Below, in pieces: positions 53,001-62,688 of a stretch of 64,000 nt of DNA (the first letter of the stretch is position 1; every line of letters starts with the position of its first letter). The stretch comes from Halomonas sp. 7T (GTDB lineage Bacteria; Pseudomonadota; Gammaproteobacteria; Pseudomonadales; Halomonadaceae), in contig NZ_CP087112.1 of assembly GCF_025643255.1 (NCBI RefSeq), positions 620,001 to 684,000 of the forward strand, read 5' to 3'. The notes below the pieces were generated by a model. It was not told the origin of the DNA. It saw nothing but the letters and a program-made list of their open reading frames with translations, and did not search any database. The position numbers and the translations under genes were made by a program.

Positions 53001-56000
53001 TAGACGGTGACTCTGGCGAGACAGCCGCGACGCTGGACATTACCAATGTAAGCAACGCTACCGGCGTGCAAGTCACCATCTCGGCAGAGGGAGAAGATGA
53101 CCAGACCTTCACTGCTACCAACGACGGTGACGGCAACTGGAGCGTTGACCTGTCCGGCGGCACCTTCAATGAAGGGGTCACCTACACCGCTCAGGCGGTG
53201 GCCACCGATGCCAACGCCAACACGGCCAGCTCAGCAGAGCTGACCGCTGACTTTGGTTTGCCCACGGCCGAGATCACTATCAATATCATTGCCGATGACG
53301 ACGTAATCAACGCCGAAGAGTCAGGACAAGACGTCATCACTGTTAGCGGTACAGTAGGGGGTAGCGTGAAGGTCGGTGACGAAGTCACACTGACTGTCAA
53401 CGGCAAAACCTTAACAGGTGACGTATTCGAAGATGCTGATGGAAATTTAGTTTACAGCGTAGACGTTAACACCGGTGATCTGATCGCCGACAATAATGTT
53501 GAAGCGAGCGTTACGGCGACAGATGAAGCGGGCAACAGTGCGACTGACTCAGAGACGCGCATGGTTTCTGTGGATAACACGCCCCCCATCGCTGATCCGG
53601 TGCTCACCAATGCTGATTTCTTCACCGAAAGTGATAAAACCCCAGAAGGGGTTGTAACAAATCCCTTATTCTTCCGCAGCTTCAAGGTTGGGGGTGGTGT
53701 AGATGAAGGTGAAACTACGCCAACAGTTCGAGAGAATGATCCTTCTCTCGGCGGTGAAGATAGGGAAACAGATGAAGTAGACCTGAACTTTACCCTTATA
53801 TCGCTACCTATTTACGGCAAACTCTATTTGGATGCCAACGGTAACGGTACTTTCAGTGAGGCTGAGGTGGGTACTGAATTCAGTAAATTCAGTACTATCT
53901 CTGAACTGTACTGGGCAGTGAGCGCTAGCGAAGCGGCTGAAGAGGGCGTTGCACGTAGCCTCAATTTCAATAGGGGGAGCGAAGCCTCTGATTGGGAGAA
54001 TACCGGTGTTTCAATATATGCCTATGGTTTTGACGGTCAGCAAAATAATGATTTGTTGAGCTTTCAGTCGAATGGCATGGGGGTAAGAGATAGCTCTGGC
54101 GTGCAGAACGAAGTGCCTACACAACTTGGTTTCCGTGGAGTAGGTTCTCAGACTATTGTTGTCGACTTTGATAAGCCTTCAATGAACGCAGAGGTGTCTG
54201 TTAGAAACCTAATTGCTAATGAAGGTGAAGTAGGGCGTGTTGAAGCTTGGCTCGATGGTGAGCAGGTTGGGTCGTGGACTTTTAGTGGTATTAACGGAGC
54301 AGAGCTAAACGACGTGCCGGTTGATTTCAATACAGGTGGCAGCAATGGCAGCTTTAGTCTGCCGGATGGCACCATTTTTGACCAGCTTAGGTTCACGGCA
54401 ACTGAATATGCTGACGGTTATAGCGCTGGTACAAACAGTACAGATAGCAGTGACTACTTTATTGCAGGTATTTCCTGGAGTGAGCTGGCTTCGGCCAACT
54501 TTGAGTACAGCGTTACAGATGAAGCGGGCAATACTAGCGGTTCAGTGCAGGTATTGATAGATCCGATGGAAACCGATACGGAAGTTCCGGAATTTTTTGA
54601 TACCCCTCCCCACATCCTCGGCCTCGACGGCGGCGGTGCTGATGTCATCCTCAACGAGAAGAACCTTGGCGATGGCACCGATCCTGATACATCAGCTCTC
54701 ACTCAGAGCGGGCAGTTCACGCTTGTAGCTGCCGCCGGTATAGATAAGCTGGAGATCGGCTCTACCGAGGTGACTTTGGCTCAGTTGGAGTCTCTTGGGA
54801 CTACACCAGTCGAGCTTGTTTCCGACTCTGGCAATATCCTGACGTTGACGGGCTTTGACGCTAGCACCGGAATAGTCTCTTATGAATACACCTTGGTGAG
54901 TAATCTTGATCATGCGTTAGGCGATGGAAGAAATTCATTAGGCAAGGAGTTCGATATCGTTCTCTTTGATCAGCTTGGCCGTGATATATCTGCCACGCTG
55001 GATGTAGAGATCATCGATGATGTGCCTGAGTTTGATGAGGCTGGCATCAACGATGTAACGGTTTCCGCCGCTGAAGGTAGTGAGGCATCCGGTGAACTCA
55101 ATCTGATTATTGGTGCTGATAGCGACGGTTCGTCAGTACAGAACGTTACTTTGAAAGAGAGTGGCGGCTTTATTCAGGTGGACTATACCGATGACGGCTC
55201 TTCCAATACTACATTCTTGACCTCAGGTGGCAGCAAGCTGCAGTACGAGTTTAACCAAGAGAGCCAGCAGCTAATTGCTTTTAAAGAGGGTGGGGATAGC
55301 AGTAGCCCGGTCTTCACCATTGACCTAAATATTAATAGCGGCAGCTATGAGCTAAACGTAATCGAGGCTTTAGATCCCGTGGCTGCCAGTTTTGGAACCA
55401 CTGTTACGGGCATTAAAGGTGGTGGTATTGACGGTAATTTGGAAATTGATAGCCCGAATCTGGAGGTATCGTTTAGTTCATCTGGTGGGAATGTTAATTG
55501 GTCAACCAATGGTATCGGAGTTGATAATAACTTAATTAATGATGGCCAAACATTGGTAGCGAATTTTAGTCAGCAACTGACAAAGCTATCGTTTGAGATG
55601 GGCAAAGATGGGGCAATGAGCTGGGAGATTTTCAGTGCTGGTACGTCGGTTGGCACTGGTTCTGCATTGAATGTTGATTATCAACAAGGCTTTGACGAAA
55701 TTCGCTTCTACGGTAGCTCTAAAGGAGGTCAATATAATGTTAATAATTTTAGCGGTGAATTCCTTGATACGCTTCTCCCGTATGAGTTGCCGGTAAATGT
55801 AGCTGTTCAAGATGGTGATAATGACGAAGCTTCGAGCAGCTTTGACATTACTTTTGAGCCAGTTGATTCCACAATCGACTTGGCCCCAGCTCCAGTGCCA
55901 AATTATCCTGTTATTCGTGGTCTTGGTGTCCAAGGTGGCGATGTTATCGTCGATGAAGCTTGGCTCGAAGGCGGCACGCATGAAGGTGATGGTAGCTTGA

Positions 56001-58705
56001 TACAGAGCAGTTCCTTCACTTTAGAAGCTGAAGGCGGCATTCGCTCGCTGACAGTTGCTGGGGAAGAGATTACCTGGGAGCGCTTGCAAAATCTTGCCAA
56101 TGAAGGTCCTGTGGTAATTGAATTGTCCAGTGGCAATATTCTAAGCATTACTGGCTTTGCAGGGGATCTCTATGGTGGTGACGTCAGTTATACCTACGAG
56201 CTCAAATCCAACACGCTAGAGCATGATGAGCAAGGGACAGATAATGTCGGTAAAGAAATAACAGTCGCATTGGAAGATCGTTTCGATAATATAGTTGAAG
56301 CAGATATATCTGTGGTGATTGTTGACGATCTACCTAGCGAATCCGGCGATAATAGCTCGATAACAGTGCCTGTCAGTGAACTAGCTGTTGGAAACTTAAA
56401 TGCAACATGGGAAAACCTAACAGCTACTTCAGGTAGTGGTGGAGTCACAACAAATACTAATGCGGCAGGCATATATATTAACTGGGGTGGGGGCGGCTCT
56501 GGCTACGATTTTACCTATGCCAGTAGTCTTACTGACTCTGAAGGTGTGGGTGCTGATAAATTGTTCTCATTAGGTACGTTGACGCATAACAACTTTGTGA
56601 GTAATGCGGGTAGCAGTTCACTTAATACGGTTGATCTCAACGTTACATTTAAGGTTATGATTGATGGTGTGGCAAAAGAGGTGTCCACGGTTATTCAGCT
56701 TGAGCATGATGAAACGGTCAATAGTAACCCAGACATTTCACATCCCGATAACGACGATGTGATCAAAATTTCCAATCCAGGACAGTTGCAGAATGTTCAG
56801 GTAGGTGACCGCGAATTTATTCTAAGCATTAAAGGCTTTATGGATAATGGCAACCTTGTCGATACGGTCTACACCACTGAAAGACAAGCAAGTTCTTTTG
56901 AACTGTTTGCAGAAATTGTGTCAACCGATGATCTGCCGGTGTTGAATGGTCAAATTGAAGAGCCTTTCTGGGGCGCCGATGGCCCAGATGATGAAGATCC
57001 ATTGTTATGGTCGACTGAATTAGGTAACCAGGCAGTTGCTGAAGGGCAAACGCTGTCTATTCAAGGTCAATTTGGCACGTTGACCGTAAGTGATGACGGT
57101 AACTATACCTACGAAGTTAATCGCGAAACCCGTGACAGTATGAACATCGGTGATGTAGAGCAGGATGTGTTTAGTTACTACCTGCGAGATGCCGACGATG
57201 ACACGGTAAAGTCAACGTTAACCATTACCTTGGAAGGCACGGTTAACTCCATTGAGCTGGAGAGCCAACAAGCAAGTGCTGAGGTCAATAATGAATCTGT
57301 GACGCCAGACCCAGTGTTGGAAGAATCAACATCTGATTACTCACTTGATAACCGAGATGGGTCATTTGGGTTTTTTTCCAACAATGGTTATAAGGCCGTA
57401 CAATGGACTGAAGGATTCAATATTGGCGAAGACGCTGAAAGTGGCTCTGGTCGCTTTAGCGCTGACGTTGATTTGGATTCGCCCGGTAGATCAAGCGCCT
57501 CTCTTACTTGGTCCTTAGAGAAGGAAGGGGCATCAGGAGATTGGGTCATTTTAGAGAGCGGTAGCGGCTCTGTAGATGTTAATGGCCTTGAGGCTGGAAA
57601 TTACAGAGTTACTTTCAACGCGGAGGTTGAAGGTAGAAGTTGGAAAAGTACAGGGATAATTTCTGGTTATTATCAATACCCGTCTGTTGAGGTGGAGAAT
57701 ATTGTATCCAGTTTCCAACCTGGCTCCTATGAGCAGCTTAACATCGAGTCGTTTACTGGCAACGTGCTCGAAGGCGCAACACCAGGCTCCATTAATTCTA
57801 CGCTCAGCGTCAAACTACCCGACGGGGAGTGGCAGCTCGTGGGTGAAAACGGCCTTACCTTAGTCGGCCTGTATGGAACGCTGGTCATTCAGAAAAATGG
57901 CAGCTATACCTACACGCCTGAGGCCAATGCCGCTAACGTGGGTATGTCAGAGTCTTTTGAGATTAAGCTAACGCATCCCGACTCCACTGATGAGAGGCCC
58001 TTCACGGCGGAGGCGACATTAACCATCAATATTGGTGGTAATGCCGAGCCAAACAGCGACGAGATAAGCGGTATTCAAGCCACCGGTTTTGGGCTCTTCG
58101 CGATGGAAGACCTGGATGCGCTTGTTGCTGAAGAGGGTGGTGCTTCTAAAGCCGAAGAAGATATTCTTTCTGAAGACGATCAAGACGATCAAGACGATCA
58201 AGACGATCAAGACGATCAAGACGATCAAGACGATCAAGACGATCAAGACGATCAAGACGATCAAGACGATCAAGACGATCAAGACGATCAAGACGATCAA
58301 GACGATCAAGACGATCAAGACGATCAAGACGATCAAGACGATCAAGACGATCAAGACGATCAAGACGATCAGGGCGATCAGGACGATCAGGACGATAAAG
58401 AAGATAAAGGCGATCAGGACGATCAGGACGATAAAGAAGATAAAGGCGATCAGGAAGACGCTGCCGAGAAGTCATCTTCTGGTGAAGGTGAGTCGTCAGA
58501 AGAGACAGAATCATCCACGAATACTGCAAGTGAAGGTGGATTAGGCCTTGATGATGTGATCAATGGCGGTGAGGATATCTTTACTGAACCAGGATCTGAT
58601 TCAGCGACGCCAGTCAAAAATGTAGAAGGAGAAGGTGCTACCGCCCCTTACACCCAGTATCCTGGCGTTGATATTGATACCTCTACTAAAAATATTGAAC
58701 CGTAA
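47048..58705 (+). CDS. lapA: Giant LapA-type surface adhesin (3885 residues)
   Basis: The protein begins with a retention module (residues 1-130: [36 protein letters not shown]). The TAAG motif at 108-111, in [16 protein letters not shown], is the LapG cleavage site of LapA-type adhesins. A PEPEPT linker (about 172-243), then 17 near-identical 102-residue Ig-like repeats (337-2070), lead to a diverse region with a further Ig-like domain, two T1SS-143-like repeats (about 2520-2660 and 2955-3100) and a VCBS-like segment near 3350-3420. The end is an acidic DQD tract, with one lone RTX-like nonapeptide GGLGLDDVI at 3830-3838. Typical T1SS C-terminal RTX block is missing. GAGGAG lies 6 nt before the ATG. 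Role: biofilm attachment, retained at the cell surface by LapD/LapG control. Confidence 0.93.
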   Translation: MAAATVIAITGQAWARDEAGNLRELRVGDVLQEGEVLITSANGQVQLDFADGSGASVVEGGQEVAVTPELDSDLIVATEEASAMDDDLDTLLAALDEEGDLLDILDATAAGAGAGGGGGGGSSFVRVARVAEETDPLAFSTEGGLEGAEFFELDGGAVAAADGVAEDDAVSPEPEPTPEPEPTPEPEPTPEPEPTPEPEPTPEPEPTPEPEPTPEPEPTPEPEPTPEPEPTPEPEPTPEPQPTPVPTVEITAFVIDSTNNTVSSELTGTATNATSVDVIVTGPNGEVFSGNVPVEDGIWSVDLGTELPAGEYSVSATARDDADNTSSPVSAESGYTLPDVSIDSFDIVASEFVDGDSGETAATLDITNVSNATGVQVTISAEGEDDQTFTATNDGDGNWSVDLSGGTFNEGVTYTAQAVATDANANTASSAELTADFGLPTVSIENFDIVASEFVDGDSGETAATLDITNVSNATGVQVTISAEGEDDQTFTATNDGDGNWSVDLSGGTFNEGVTYTAQAVATDANANTASSAELTADFGLPTVSIENFDIVASEFVDGDSGETAATLDITNVSNATGVQVTISAEGEDDQTFTATNDGDGNWSVDLSGGTFNEGVTYTAQAVATDANANTASSAELTADFGLPTVSIENFDIVASEFVDGDSGETAATLDITNVSNATGVQVTISAEGEDDQTFTATNDGDGNWSVDLSGGTFNEGVTYTAQAVATDANANTASSAELTADFGLPTVSIENFDIVASEFVDGDSGETAATLDITNVSNATGVQVTISAEGEDDQTFTATNDGDGNWSVDLSGGTFNEGVTYTAQAVATDANANTASSAELTADFGLPTVSIENFDIVASEFVDGDSGETAATLDITNVSNATGVQVTISAEGEDDQTFTATNDGDGNWSVDLSGGTFNEGVTYTAQAVATDANANTASSAELTADFGLPTVSIENFDIVASEFVDGDSGETAATLDITNVSNATGVQVTISAEGEDDQTFTATNDGDGNWSVDLSGGTFNEGVTYTAQAVATDANANTASSAELTADFGLPTVSIENFDIVASEFVDGDSGETAATLDITNVSNATGVQVTISAEGEDDQTFTATNDGDGNWSVDLSGGTFNEGVTYTAQAVATDANANTASSAELTADFGLPTVSIENFDIVASEFVDGDSGETAATLDITNVSNATGVQVTISAEGEDDQTFTATNDGDGNWSVDLSGGTFNEGVTYTAQAVATDANANTASSAELTADFGLPTVSIENFDIVASEFVDGDSGETAATLDITNVSNATGVQVTISAEGEDDQTFTATNDGDGNWSVDLSGGTFNEGVTYTAQAVATDANANTASSAELTADFGLPTVSIENFDIVASEFVDGDSGETAATLDITNVSNATGVQVTISAEGEDDQTFTATNDGDGNWSVDLSGGTFNEGVTYTAQAVATDANANTASSAELTADFGLPTVSIENFDIVASEFVDGDSGETAATLDITNVSNATGVQVTISAEGEDDQTFTATNDGDGNWSVDLSGGTFNEGVTYTAQAVATDANANTASSAELTADFGLPTVSIENFDIVASEFVDGDSGETAATLDITNVSNATGVQVTISAEGEDDQTFTATNDGDGNWSVDLSGGTFNEGVTYTAQAVATDANANTASSAELTADFGLPTVSIENFDIVASEFVDGDSGETAATLDITNVSNATGVQVTISAEGEDDQTFTATNDGDGNWSVDLSGGTFNEGVTYTAQAVATDANANTASSAELTADFGLPTVSIENFDIVASEFVDGDSGETAATLDITNVSNATGVQVTISAEGEDDQTFTATNDGDGNWSVDLSGGTFNEGVTYTAQAVATDANANTASSAELTADFGLPTVSIENFDIVASEFVDGDSGETAATLDITNVSNATGVQVTISAEGEDDQTFTATNDGDGNWSVDLSGGTFNEGVTYTAQAVATDANANTASSAELTADFGLPTVSIENFDIVASEFVDGDSGETAATLDITNVSNATGVQVTISAEGEDDQTFTATNDGDGNWSVDLSGGTFNEGVTYTAQAVATDANANTASSAELTADFGLPTAEITINIIADDDVINAEESGQDVITVSGTVGGSVKVGDEVTLTVNGKTLTGDVFEDADGNLVYSVDVNTGDLIADNNVEASVTATDEAGNSATDSETRMVSVDNTPPIADPVLTNADFFTESDKTPEGVVTNPLFFRSFKVGGGVDEGETTPTVRENDPSLGGEDRETDEVDLNFTLISLPIYGKLYLDANGNGTFSEAEVGTEFSKFSTISELYWAVSASEAAEEGVARSLNFNRGSEASDWENTGVSIYAYGFDGQQNNDLLSFQSNGMGVRDSSGVQNEVPTQLGFRGVGSQTIVVDFDKPSMNAEVSVRNLIANEGEVGRVEAWLDGEQVGSWTFSGINGAELNDVPVDFNTGGSNGSFSLPDGTIFDQLRFTATEYADGYSAGTNSTDSSDYFIAGISWSELASANFEYSVTDEAGNTSGSVQVLIDPMETDTEVPEFFDTPPHILGLDGGGADVILNEKNLGDGTDPDTSALTQSGQFTLVAAAGIDKLEIGSTEVTLAQLESLGTTPVELVSDSGNILTLTGFDASTGIVSYEYTLVSNLDHALGDGRNSLGKEFDIVLFDQLGRDISATLDVEIIDDVPEFDEAGINDVTVSAAEGSEASGELNLIIGADSDGSSVQNVTLKESGGFIQVDYTDDGSSNTTFLTSGGSKLQYEFNQESQQLIAFKEGGDSSSPVFTIDLNINSGSYELNVIEALDPVAASFGTTVTGIKGGGIDGNLEIDSPNLEVSFSSSGGNVNWSTNGIGVDNNLINDGQTLVANFSQQLTKLSFEMGKDGAMSWEIFSAGTSVGTGSALNVDYQQGFDEIRFYGSSKGGQYNVNNFSGEFLDTLLPYELPVNVAVQDGDNDEASSSFDITFEPVDSTIDLAPAPVPNYPVIRGLGVQGGDVIVDEAWLEGGTHEGDGSLIQSSSFTLEAEGGIRSLTVAGEEITWERLQNLANEGPVVIELSSGNILSITGFAGDLYGGDVSYTYELKSNTLEHDEQGTDNVGKEITVALEDRFDNIVEADISVVIVDDLPSESGDNSSITVPVSELAVGNLNATWENLTATSGSGGVTTNTNAAGIYINWGGGGSGYDFTYASSLTDSEGVGADKLFSLGTLTHNNFVSNAGSSSLNTVDLNVTFKVMIDGVAKEVSTVIQLEHDETVNSNPDISHPDNDDVIKISNPGQLQNVQVGDREFILSIKGFMDNGNLVDTVYTTERQASSFELFAEIVSTDDLPVLNGQIEEPFWGADGPDDEDPLLWSTELGNQAVAEGQTLSIQGQFGTLTVSDDGNYTYEVNRETRDSMNIGDVEQDVFSYYLRDADDDTVKSTLTITLEGTVNSIELESQQASAEVNNESVTPDPVLEESTSDYSLDNRDGSFGFFSNNGYKAVQWTEGFNIGEDAESGSGRFSADVDLDSPGRSSASLTWSLEKEGASGDWVILESGSGSVDVNGLEAGNYRVTFNAEVEGRSWKSTGIISGYYQYPSVEVENIVSSFQPGSYEQLNIESFTGNVLEGATPGSINSTLSVKLPDGEWQLVGENGLTLVGLYGTLVIQKNGSYTYTPEANAANVGMSESFEIKLTHPDSTDERPFTAEATLTINIGGNAEPNSDEISGIQATGFGLFAMEDLDALVAEEGGASKAEEDILSEDDQDDQDDQDDQDDQDDQDDQDDQDDQDDQDDQDDQDDQDDQDDQDDQDDQDDQDDQDDQDDQDDQGDQDDQDDKEDKGDQDDQDDKEDKGDQEDAAEKSSSGEGESSEETESSTNTASEGGLGLDDVINGGEDIFTEPGSDSATPVKNVEGEGATAPYTQYPGVDIDTSTKNIEP
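47561..47776 (+). repeat. Twelve 18-bp PEPEPT linker repeats
   Basis: Eleven PEPEPT units and a final PEPQPT encode a stiff proline-glutamate linker between the retention module and the Ig-like region. Units differ by synonymous changes such as CCAACC/CCGACC and GAG/GAA. Confidence 0.95.
48056..53257 (+). repeat. Seventeen tandem 306-bp repeats in the adhesin gene
   Basis: Units start at 48056 and every 306 bp (48362, 48668 ... 52952) and end at 53257. Each encodes a 102-residue Ig-like domain starting [19 protein letters not shown] (unit 1: LPDVSIDS). By eye, units differ only at three synonymous places: CTA-TCT or CTG-TCC in DLSGG, TTT or TTC in TFNEG, and GCC or GCT in YTAQA. CTA-TCT is seen in units 1 and 5; GCC in units 1 and 7; TTC in units 4, 7, 10, 11, 13, 14 and 17. 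This shows strong homogenisation. Confidence 0.97.
58178..58459 (+). repeat. (GATCAAGAC)n array encoding an Asp-Gln-Asp tail
   Basis: Twenty-one perfect copies of the 9-bp unit GATCAAGAC (58178-58366) are followed by GATCAGGGC and two copies of a 36-bp unit made of GATCAGGAC twice and GATAAAGAAGATAAAGGC (58376-58447). The tract keeps frame and encodes DQD units. Each unit carries a GATC (Dam) site, about 27 in 280 bp. Confidence 0.96.
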
Positions 58706-58722
58706 CCAAGCGCTCTAACTCT

Positions 58723-58754
58723 AGCCCTACTCGGTTCGCCGAGTGGGGCTTTTT
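58723..58754 (+). terminator. Terminator of the adhesin gene
   Basis: AGCCCTACTCGG (58723-58734), loop TTCG and CCGAGTGGGGCT (58739-58750), with one G-T wobble, are followed by T5. The terminator shows the adhesin reading frame ends here by design, not by an upstream frameshift. Confidence 0.92.
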
Positions 58755-58792
58755 GATATGCTGAGTAAATGTAAATTTCCAAGGAAGCCGCT

Positions 58793-59116
58793 ATGCTCTA
58801 CATCAAACGAAATGCCCGTGGGGAGATTGTGATGCTCAGCAAAGAGCCATCGCCTGAGTGTAATGACACCATCGCGGCGGATTCACCGGAGGTATTCGCC
58901 TTTCTGGCCCAGCAAACGGGGCAGTCGGCGCAAATGATCGCGTCAGACTTGGCGTTTGTGCGGGTAGTGGAAGACATGCTGGAAGTGCTGCTGGAGAAAG
59001 GCGTGCTTAGCTTTACTGATTTACCCGCTGCCGCCCAGAGCAAGGTGATGGAACGGAAATCACTGCGTGCTAAAAACGATGTCAATTTATTAGGAGATGG
59101 GGACGAGCTGATTTAA
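58793..59116 (+). CDS. Small conserved protein downstream of the adhesin
   Basis: The 107-residue protein has an N-terminal beta-like part (MLYIKRNARGEIVMLSKEPS) and a helical half with DLAFVRVVEDMLEVLLEKGV. Similar small genes sit near lapA-type genes in pseudomonads and are sometimes labelled tryptophan synthase beta, to which there is no visible similarity. It is soluble. AAGGAAG lies upstream of the ATG. Function is unknown. Confidence 0.8.
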   Translation: MLYIKRNARGEIVMLSKEPSPECNDTIAADSPEVFAFLAQQTGQSAQMIASDLAFVRVVEDMLEVLLEKGVLSFTDLPAAAQSKVMERKSLRAKNDVNLLGDGDELI

Positions 59117-59166
59117 GGCAGCGCGTCGTGAGACGCGCTGCTGAAGTGTATGCCGTCGCTTACTTT

Positions 59167-61071
59167 TTAGAGACGTACACCTGGGCCTGTGGCACCATCC
59201 GCTCCTATACGGAACAGGCTTTCCAGCTCCGCTTTTTCTGTTACACCTTCCGCAATCACTTGAATGCCTAATGAGTGGCATAAGGTGGCCATACCGCGCA
59301 CAATGGTTTGCTGCTCGCTAGAGGTGTGAATCCCGCGAATTAAGCTGCTGTCTACTTTCAGATAGCTAAGCCCTACATCATGCAGATCGGCAAGTTTAGT
59401 GAACTCCGCCCCTACGTGCTCAATACCAAACTGACAGCCAAGCGGCCGCAGTGCGCTGCATAGTCCACGTAAGCTGCCAATGGCATGCGCGTTTAATACT
59501 GCGGGCACTTCAAAACAGAGTTGTTTGGCGAGCTGCGGTTGCTTCTCTAACAGCGCTCTTAGTTCAATAACAAACTGTCCGTTGGTAATGGAGGCAAGTG
59601 AGAGGTTAATCCCCAGTTTTTGAGTAGGGTCAATCGTGAGCTGCTCAAGGGCTTGCTTAATGACGGCAATATCGAGCGCTGGCTCTAAGTCGAAGCGCGA
59701 TATCCAGGGAATAAATACGCCGGCTGTTTGCCACGTATCTGCAAGCTCTAGGCGGGCAGGGCACTCGTAGTGAAGCACGTTATTTTCGGCATCCGTCACG
59801 GGGAAATAGGCCAGCTGTGGCCCTTTGAGGATGGCTGAATTCAGTGCGGTGCGCCATTCGGCATGGGTGTTAAATAAGGAGCTTTGCTTCGCTTCACGAA
59901 TAACAATACGGCTATGTGCACTGCTGCTTTCCGCTTCGGCTAGAGCATCGTCTAAGGTTGCCATAAGGACGCCGCGCTCGTCGTGGGGTGTATAAGCAAC
60001 CACGGCAGCTGGCAAGTGAATGCCCGTAGCGGGTGCTTGGAGCGCGATGGTATCCAACGCTTGGTGAAGGCGAGGTAGAAGTGCTTTTGTATCTTCTTCT
60101 AATGGCAGTAGCAGCATAAAGTCGCTGCCGTTAAGGCGGCCTACGAAGGTCTCCCCTGCAGCATCGTCTAACGAGGCAAGTTGTGTTACCAGCTCGCGCA
60201 GTAAGCTATCAGTTGCCTGATGGCCCAATTGTTCATTCAGCTGTTCCAGGTCTTGAACCCTCACCATCACCATTAAGCCCGTAGCACGGGCATCGTCGCT
60301 CCCCAGTAGCGATGCTAGCCTGCCCATAAACACATCACGGGTCAGCGCGTCGGTGACTCGGTCATGCTGAAGATGGCGGCGCAGTTCATCTAGCTTTTGG
60401 CTCTCTTGGCTGAGCATTTGGCGAACGTTGGCTGACAGCACATTCATTGCCTGGGCAACTTCTTTAAGTTCTAACGTGCGGGGCTCTTTAATAGTGGTAA
60501 AGCGGCGAGCGCTGATGTCTTTTGCTTGGGCCACAACACGTACTAGCGGATGCTTTATACCACGCACCAGTAAGGTAGCAATGGCTAAGCTTATCGCCCC
60601 GGCCAGTAAGAACCAGCTCGCTAACTCAAGCATGCTGCGCCATAAAGAGGCGTAGGCAAAGCTATGCTGGCTTTCAAGTTCTAAGGTGCCGAACTGCCGC
60701 CAGCCATCTTGTACCGTGGCCACGCCTATGGGGACGTCAAACTGAACTAAGCTGCGAAACCATGCGGGGACGTCACCGCTATATTCACCGGCAGAGCGCT
60801 CAGTAAGTATGTTGTCCTCGGTGTCTCGTAGGGTAATACGGCGGTAGTAGCCAGTATCAAACTGGGCTGAAATGAGCAGCTCTAAGATCACCATATCTTT
60901 ATCGAGCTGGCTCATCGAGAGGGCTAGCGCAGTGGCGTTATCTTCATTTTTGATGCGCACTTCTTGCTCAATGTAGCTGCGGCTTGACGCAATGCTAATG
61001 GCAAGGCTGCCGACAAACGAAAGCAGAAGTAGTGCGATAATGGCCAGCCAAAGCTGTTTAATGAGCGACAT
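59167..61071 (-). CDS. lapD: c-di-GMP receptor LapD (degenerate GGDEF-EAL)
   Basis: The 634-residue inner-membrane protein has an N-terminal membrane helix, a periplasmic LapD_MoxY-type domain (about 25-150: TALALSMSQLDKDMVILELL), a second membrane helix, HAMP-like linker, and cytoplasmic GGDEF and EAL domains. The GGDEF motif is degraded to LNGSDF and the EAL signature to YECPARLE, so it should bind but neither make nor hydrolyse c-di-GMP. In the known model, bound c-di-GMP makes its periplasmic part capture LapG. It starts after AAAAGGA, 14 bp from the lapG stop, forming a lapG-lapD operon. Confidence 0.93.
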   Translation of the reverse strand: MSLIKQLWLAIIALLLLSFVGSLAISIASSRSYIEQEVRIKNEDNATALALSMSQLDKDMVILELLISAQFDTGYYRRITLRDTEDNILTERSAGEYSGDVPAWFRSLVQFDVPIGVATVQDGWRQFGTLELESQHSFAYASLWRSMLELASWFLLAGAISLAIATLLVRGIKHPLVRVVAQAKDISARRFTTIKEPRTLELKEVAQAMNVLSANVRQMLSQESQKLDELRRHLQHDRVTDALTRDVFMGRLASLLGSDDARATGLMVMVRVQDLEQLNEQLGHQATDSLLRELVTQLASLDDAAGETFVGRLNGSDFMLLLPLEEDTKALLPRLHQALDTIALQAPATGIHLPAAVVAYTPHDERGVLMATLDDALAEAESSSAHSRIVIREAKQSSLFNTHAEWRTALNSAILKGPQLAYFPVTDAENNVLHYECPARLELADTWQTAGVFIPWISRFDLEPALDIAVIKQALEQLTIDPTQKLGINLSLASITNGQFVIELRALLEKQPQLAKQLCFEVPAVLNAHAIGSLRGLCSALRPLGCQFGIEHVGAEFTKLADLHDVGLSYLKVDSSLIRGIHTSSEQQTIVRGMATLCHSLGIQVIAEGVTEKAELESLFRIGADGATGPGVRL

Positions 61072-61085
61072 AGTGCCTAATCCTT

Positions 61086-61799
61086 TTAAATGAAGCCTTG
61101 TGATTGCATGCGTTCAATCACGTTACGCCAGCGAGACAAGCGTGCTAATGGATCAGCGCGCGACTCTGATGAGCCGCCAGCCCACAGCCCTTCACTGTTA
61201 AAACTAAACACAGGGTCTAGATCAGTACGTTGGGAGGCGGGGCTAATCGACGGGGCGATGTTATCTAACACTAACGGTTCAGCATTTGGAGTTGAGTAGT
61301 AACCGAGCACCATGTGGGCTTGGGTAATTTGGCTTCGGCCAATGCGGGCGCGCACGTAAATCATCCTCAGGCGCTCCCCAGGGACGCCAAGCTGTTTAAG
61401 GGTGATATATTTGGCAATCGAGTAATCTTCACAGTCGCCTCGCCCTTCGCCCATGGCCTCTAACGGAGTCGCCCAGAAGTCCTCTTGTCGCCAGACGTGA
61501 ATATCCTCCACCCAGCGGATTTGGCGATTAAAGAAATCATTAACCTCGCGTAGCTGTCGCTGCACATCTTGCCCGCGCAGGCGATCCAAGAGGGAAAACC
61601 ACGCCTCTAATACAGCGAGCCCGGCCTGCCCATATTGCTGTTGCATGCTTTGGCGCAAACGCTGGGGGTTAAAAGCAGAGGCGGGAGTAGGGAATAGCCC
61701 CATTCCTGCGCCCAGCATAAGCGCGCCGGCAGTAGCTAAAAACTGCCGACGGGAGAGAGAGCCAAGCGAGGAGCGGGAAGAGTCAGGCATAAGCGCCAT
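61086..61799 (-). CDS. lapG: LapG periplasmic cysteine protease (transglutaminase-like)
   Basis: The 237-residue protease has the catalytic triad Cys123 (GRGDCEDYSIAKY), His162 (QAHMVLGYY) and Asp179 (VLDNI). Such LapG enzymes cut adhesins at the TAAG site, present in the adaptor module of the adhesin nearby. The N-terminus carries SRRQFLATAGALMLGAG, a twin-arginine-like motif before a hydrophobic stretch ending near ASA, so export may be by Tat rather than Sec. The start lacks a clear ribosome-binding site; ATG 61799 and ATG 61790 are both possible. It precedes lapD on the minus strand. Confidence 0.93.
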   Translation of the reverse strand: MALMPDSSRSSLGSLSRRQFLATAGALMLGAGMGLFPTPASAFNPQRLRQSMQQQYGQAGLAVLEAWFSLLDRLRGQDVQRQLREVNDFFNRQIRWVEDIHVWRQEDFWATPLEAMGEGRGDCEDYSIAKYITLKQLGVPGERLRMIYVRARIGRSQITQAHMVLGYYSTPNAEPLVLDNIAPSISPASQRTDLDPVFSFNSEGLWAGGSSESRADPLARLSRWRNVIERMQSQGFI

Positions 61800-61926
61800 T
61801 AGCGTTCGTCAAGTATTGCTTAAGACTACAAGCTACGGCACTTAAGCGCTATATCTTCCCATTAGAAAGTATGAACAAGACAGTATGAACAAGAACGGGC
61901 TGGTCACCCGTGCTTTTTCATGAGTG

Positions 61927-62688
61927 CTACTGAGCCGAGGTCTGCAATGCTATTTCTGATGCGCGCTCAGAAAGCAGCGGCTCAAGCGTCGGCCATACGT
62001 TCTCTAGAATAATCGGCTGTGCCTCGGCGGTGGGGTGAATGCCGTCGCTTTGCATTAGCTGGTTATTGAGGGCGATGTCCTCCAGCAAAAAAGGCACCAG
62101 CGGAATATCGTATTCATCGGCTAGCGAATGAAAAACACCGGTAAACGCATCCCGGTAGGCCTGGCCATAGTTAGGCGGTATATCAATGCCAAGCAGCAGA
62201 ACATCCGCATCGGCTTGCTGGCTTTGTTCAATCATGCGGGCGAGGTTGGCACGCATCTGGTTAGGCGCTAAACCGCGCAGGCCATCGTTGCCCCCTAGTT
62301 CCAATAGAACGATATCAGGCTGTCGCTGTCCGATGATATCGGCGAACCGCTGTGCACCTCCGGAAGTGGTTTCGCCACTGATGCTGGCATTAACCACCGT
62401 TGCCTGGCCTTCAAGACGCTCTTCCAGCAGTGCTACCCAGCCCTGTTCCTGCTCTATGCCATACGCGGCGCTAAGGCTGTCGCCCATCACAAGCAGAGTA
62501 GGGCCTTGGTGAGCAGGGTCTGAATGAACAGAAGCTTGGTCTGCGTTGAGTGATGAGGTGCCGAAGGTGACTATCAGTGCCAGTACCCCACCGGTTACCA
62601 TACGGTTCAGGTTTCGCCATGCCAGTTTCTGCCACGCTCGTTTTTGAAATGCTAGTTTCTGCCACGCTACAGGGATGCCACGCTTCAT
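61927..62688 (-). CDS. tesA: Arylesterase / acyl-CoA thioesterase I (TesA-like SGNH hydrolase)
   Basis: The 253-residue secreted protein has the SGNH blocks: VMGDSLSAAYGI (Ser), SGETTSGG (Gly), LELGGNDGLRGL (Asn), and SDGIHPTAEAQ (Asp-His). E. coli TesA acts as a periplasmic lysophospholipase/thioesterase. The n-region before the signal helix is extended and repeats AWQKLA twice. The ATG at 62688 is chosen because AGAGGAG lies 6 nt upstream on the minus strand; an ATG at 62601 would be a shorter option without such a site. It diverges from ybbA, as tesA-ybbAP in E. coli. Confidence 0.93.
   Translation of the reverse strand: MKRGIPVAWQKLAFQKRAWQKLAWRNLNRMVTGGVLALIVTFGTSSLNADQASVHSDPAHQGPTLLVMGDSLSAAYGIEQEQGWVALLEERLEGQATVVNASISGETTSGGAQRFADIIGQRQPDIVLLELGGNDGLRGLAPNQMRANLARMIEQSQQADADVLLLGIDIPPNYGQAYRDAFTGVFHSLADEYDIPLVPFLLEDIALNNQLMQSDGIHPTAEAQPIILENVWPTLEPLLSERASEIALQTSAQ
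62608..62667 (-). repeat. 30-bp duplication in the tesA signal n-region
   Basis: Read on the minus strand, two units begin GCGTGGCAGAAACT at 62667 and 62637 and encode AWQKLAFQKR and AWQKLAWRNL. Confidence 0.8.

Noticed and set aside
48049-53181. A ladder of minus-strand open frames of about 98 residues, one per 306-bp unit
   Set aside because: They are antisense shadows of the adhesin repeats, share no ribosome-binding sites or family motifs, and repeat only because the DNA repeats.
48056-53257. CRISPR or satellite array
   Set aside because: Units are contiguous, 306 bp long and entirely in frame within a coding gene, with no unique spacers.
58089-58544. Alternative-frame open frames rich in KTIKTI or DRLDRL on either strand
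   Set aside because: They arise from the 9-bp repeat in other frames and have no start signals; the DQD frame belongs to the adhesin.
58793-59116. Tryptophan synthase beta chain
   Set aside because: No PLP-enzyme motifs and far too short; similar small proteins are only labelled so by name.
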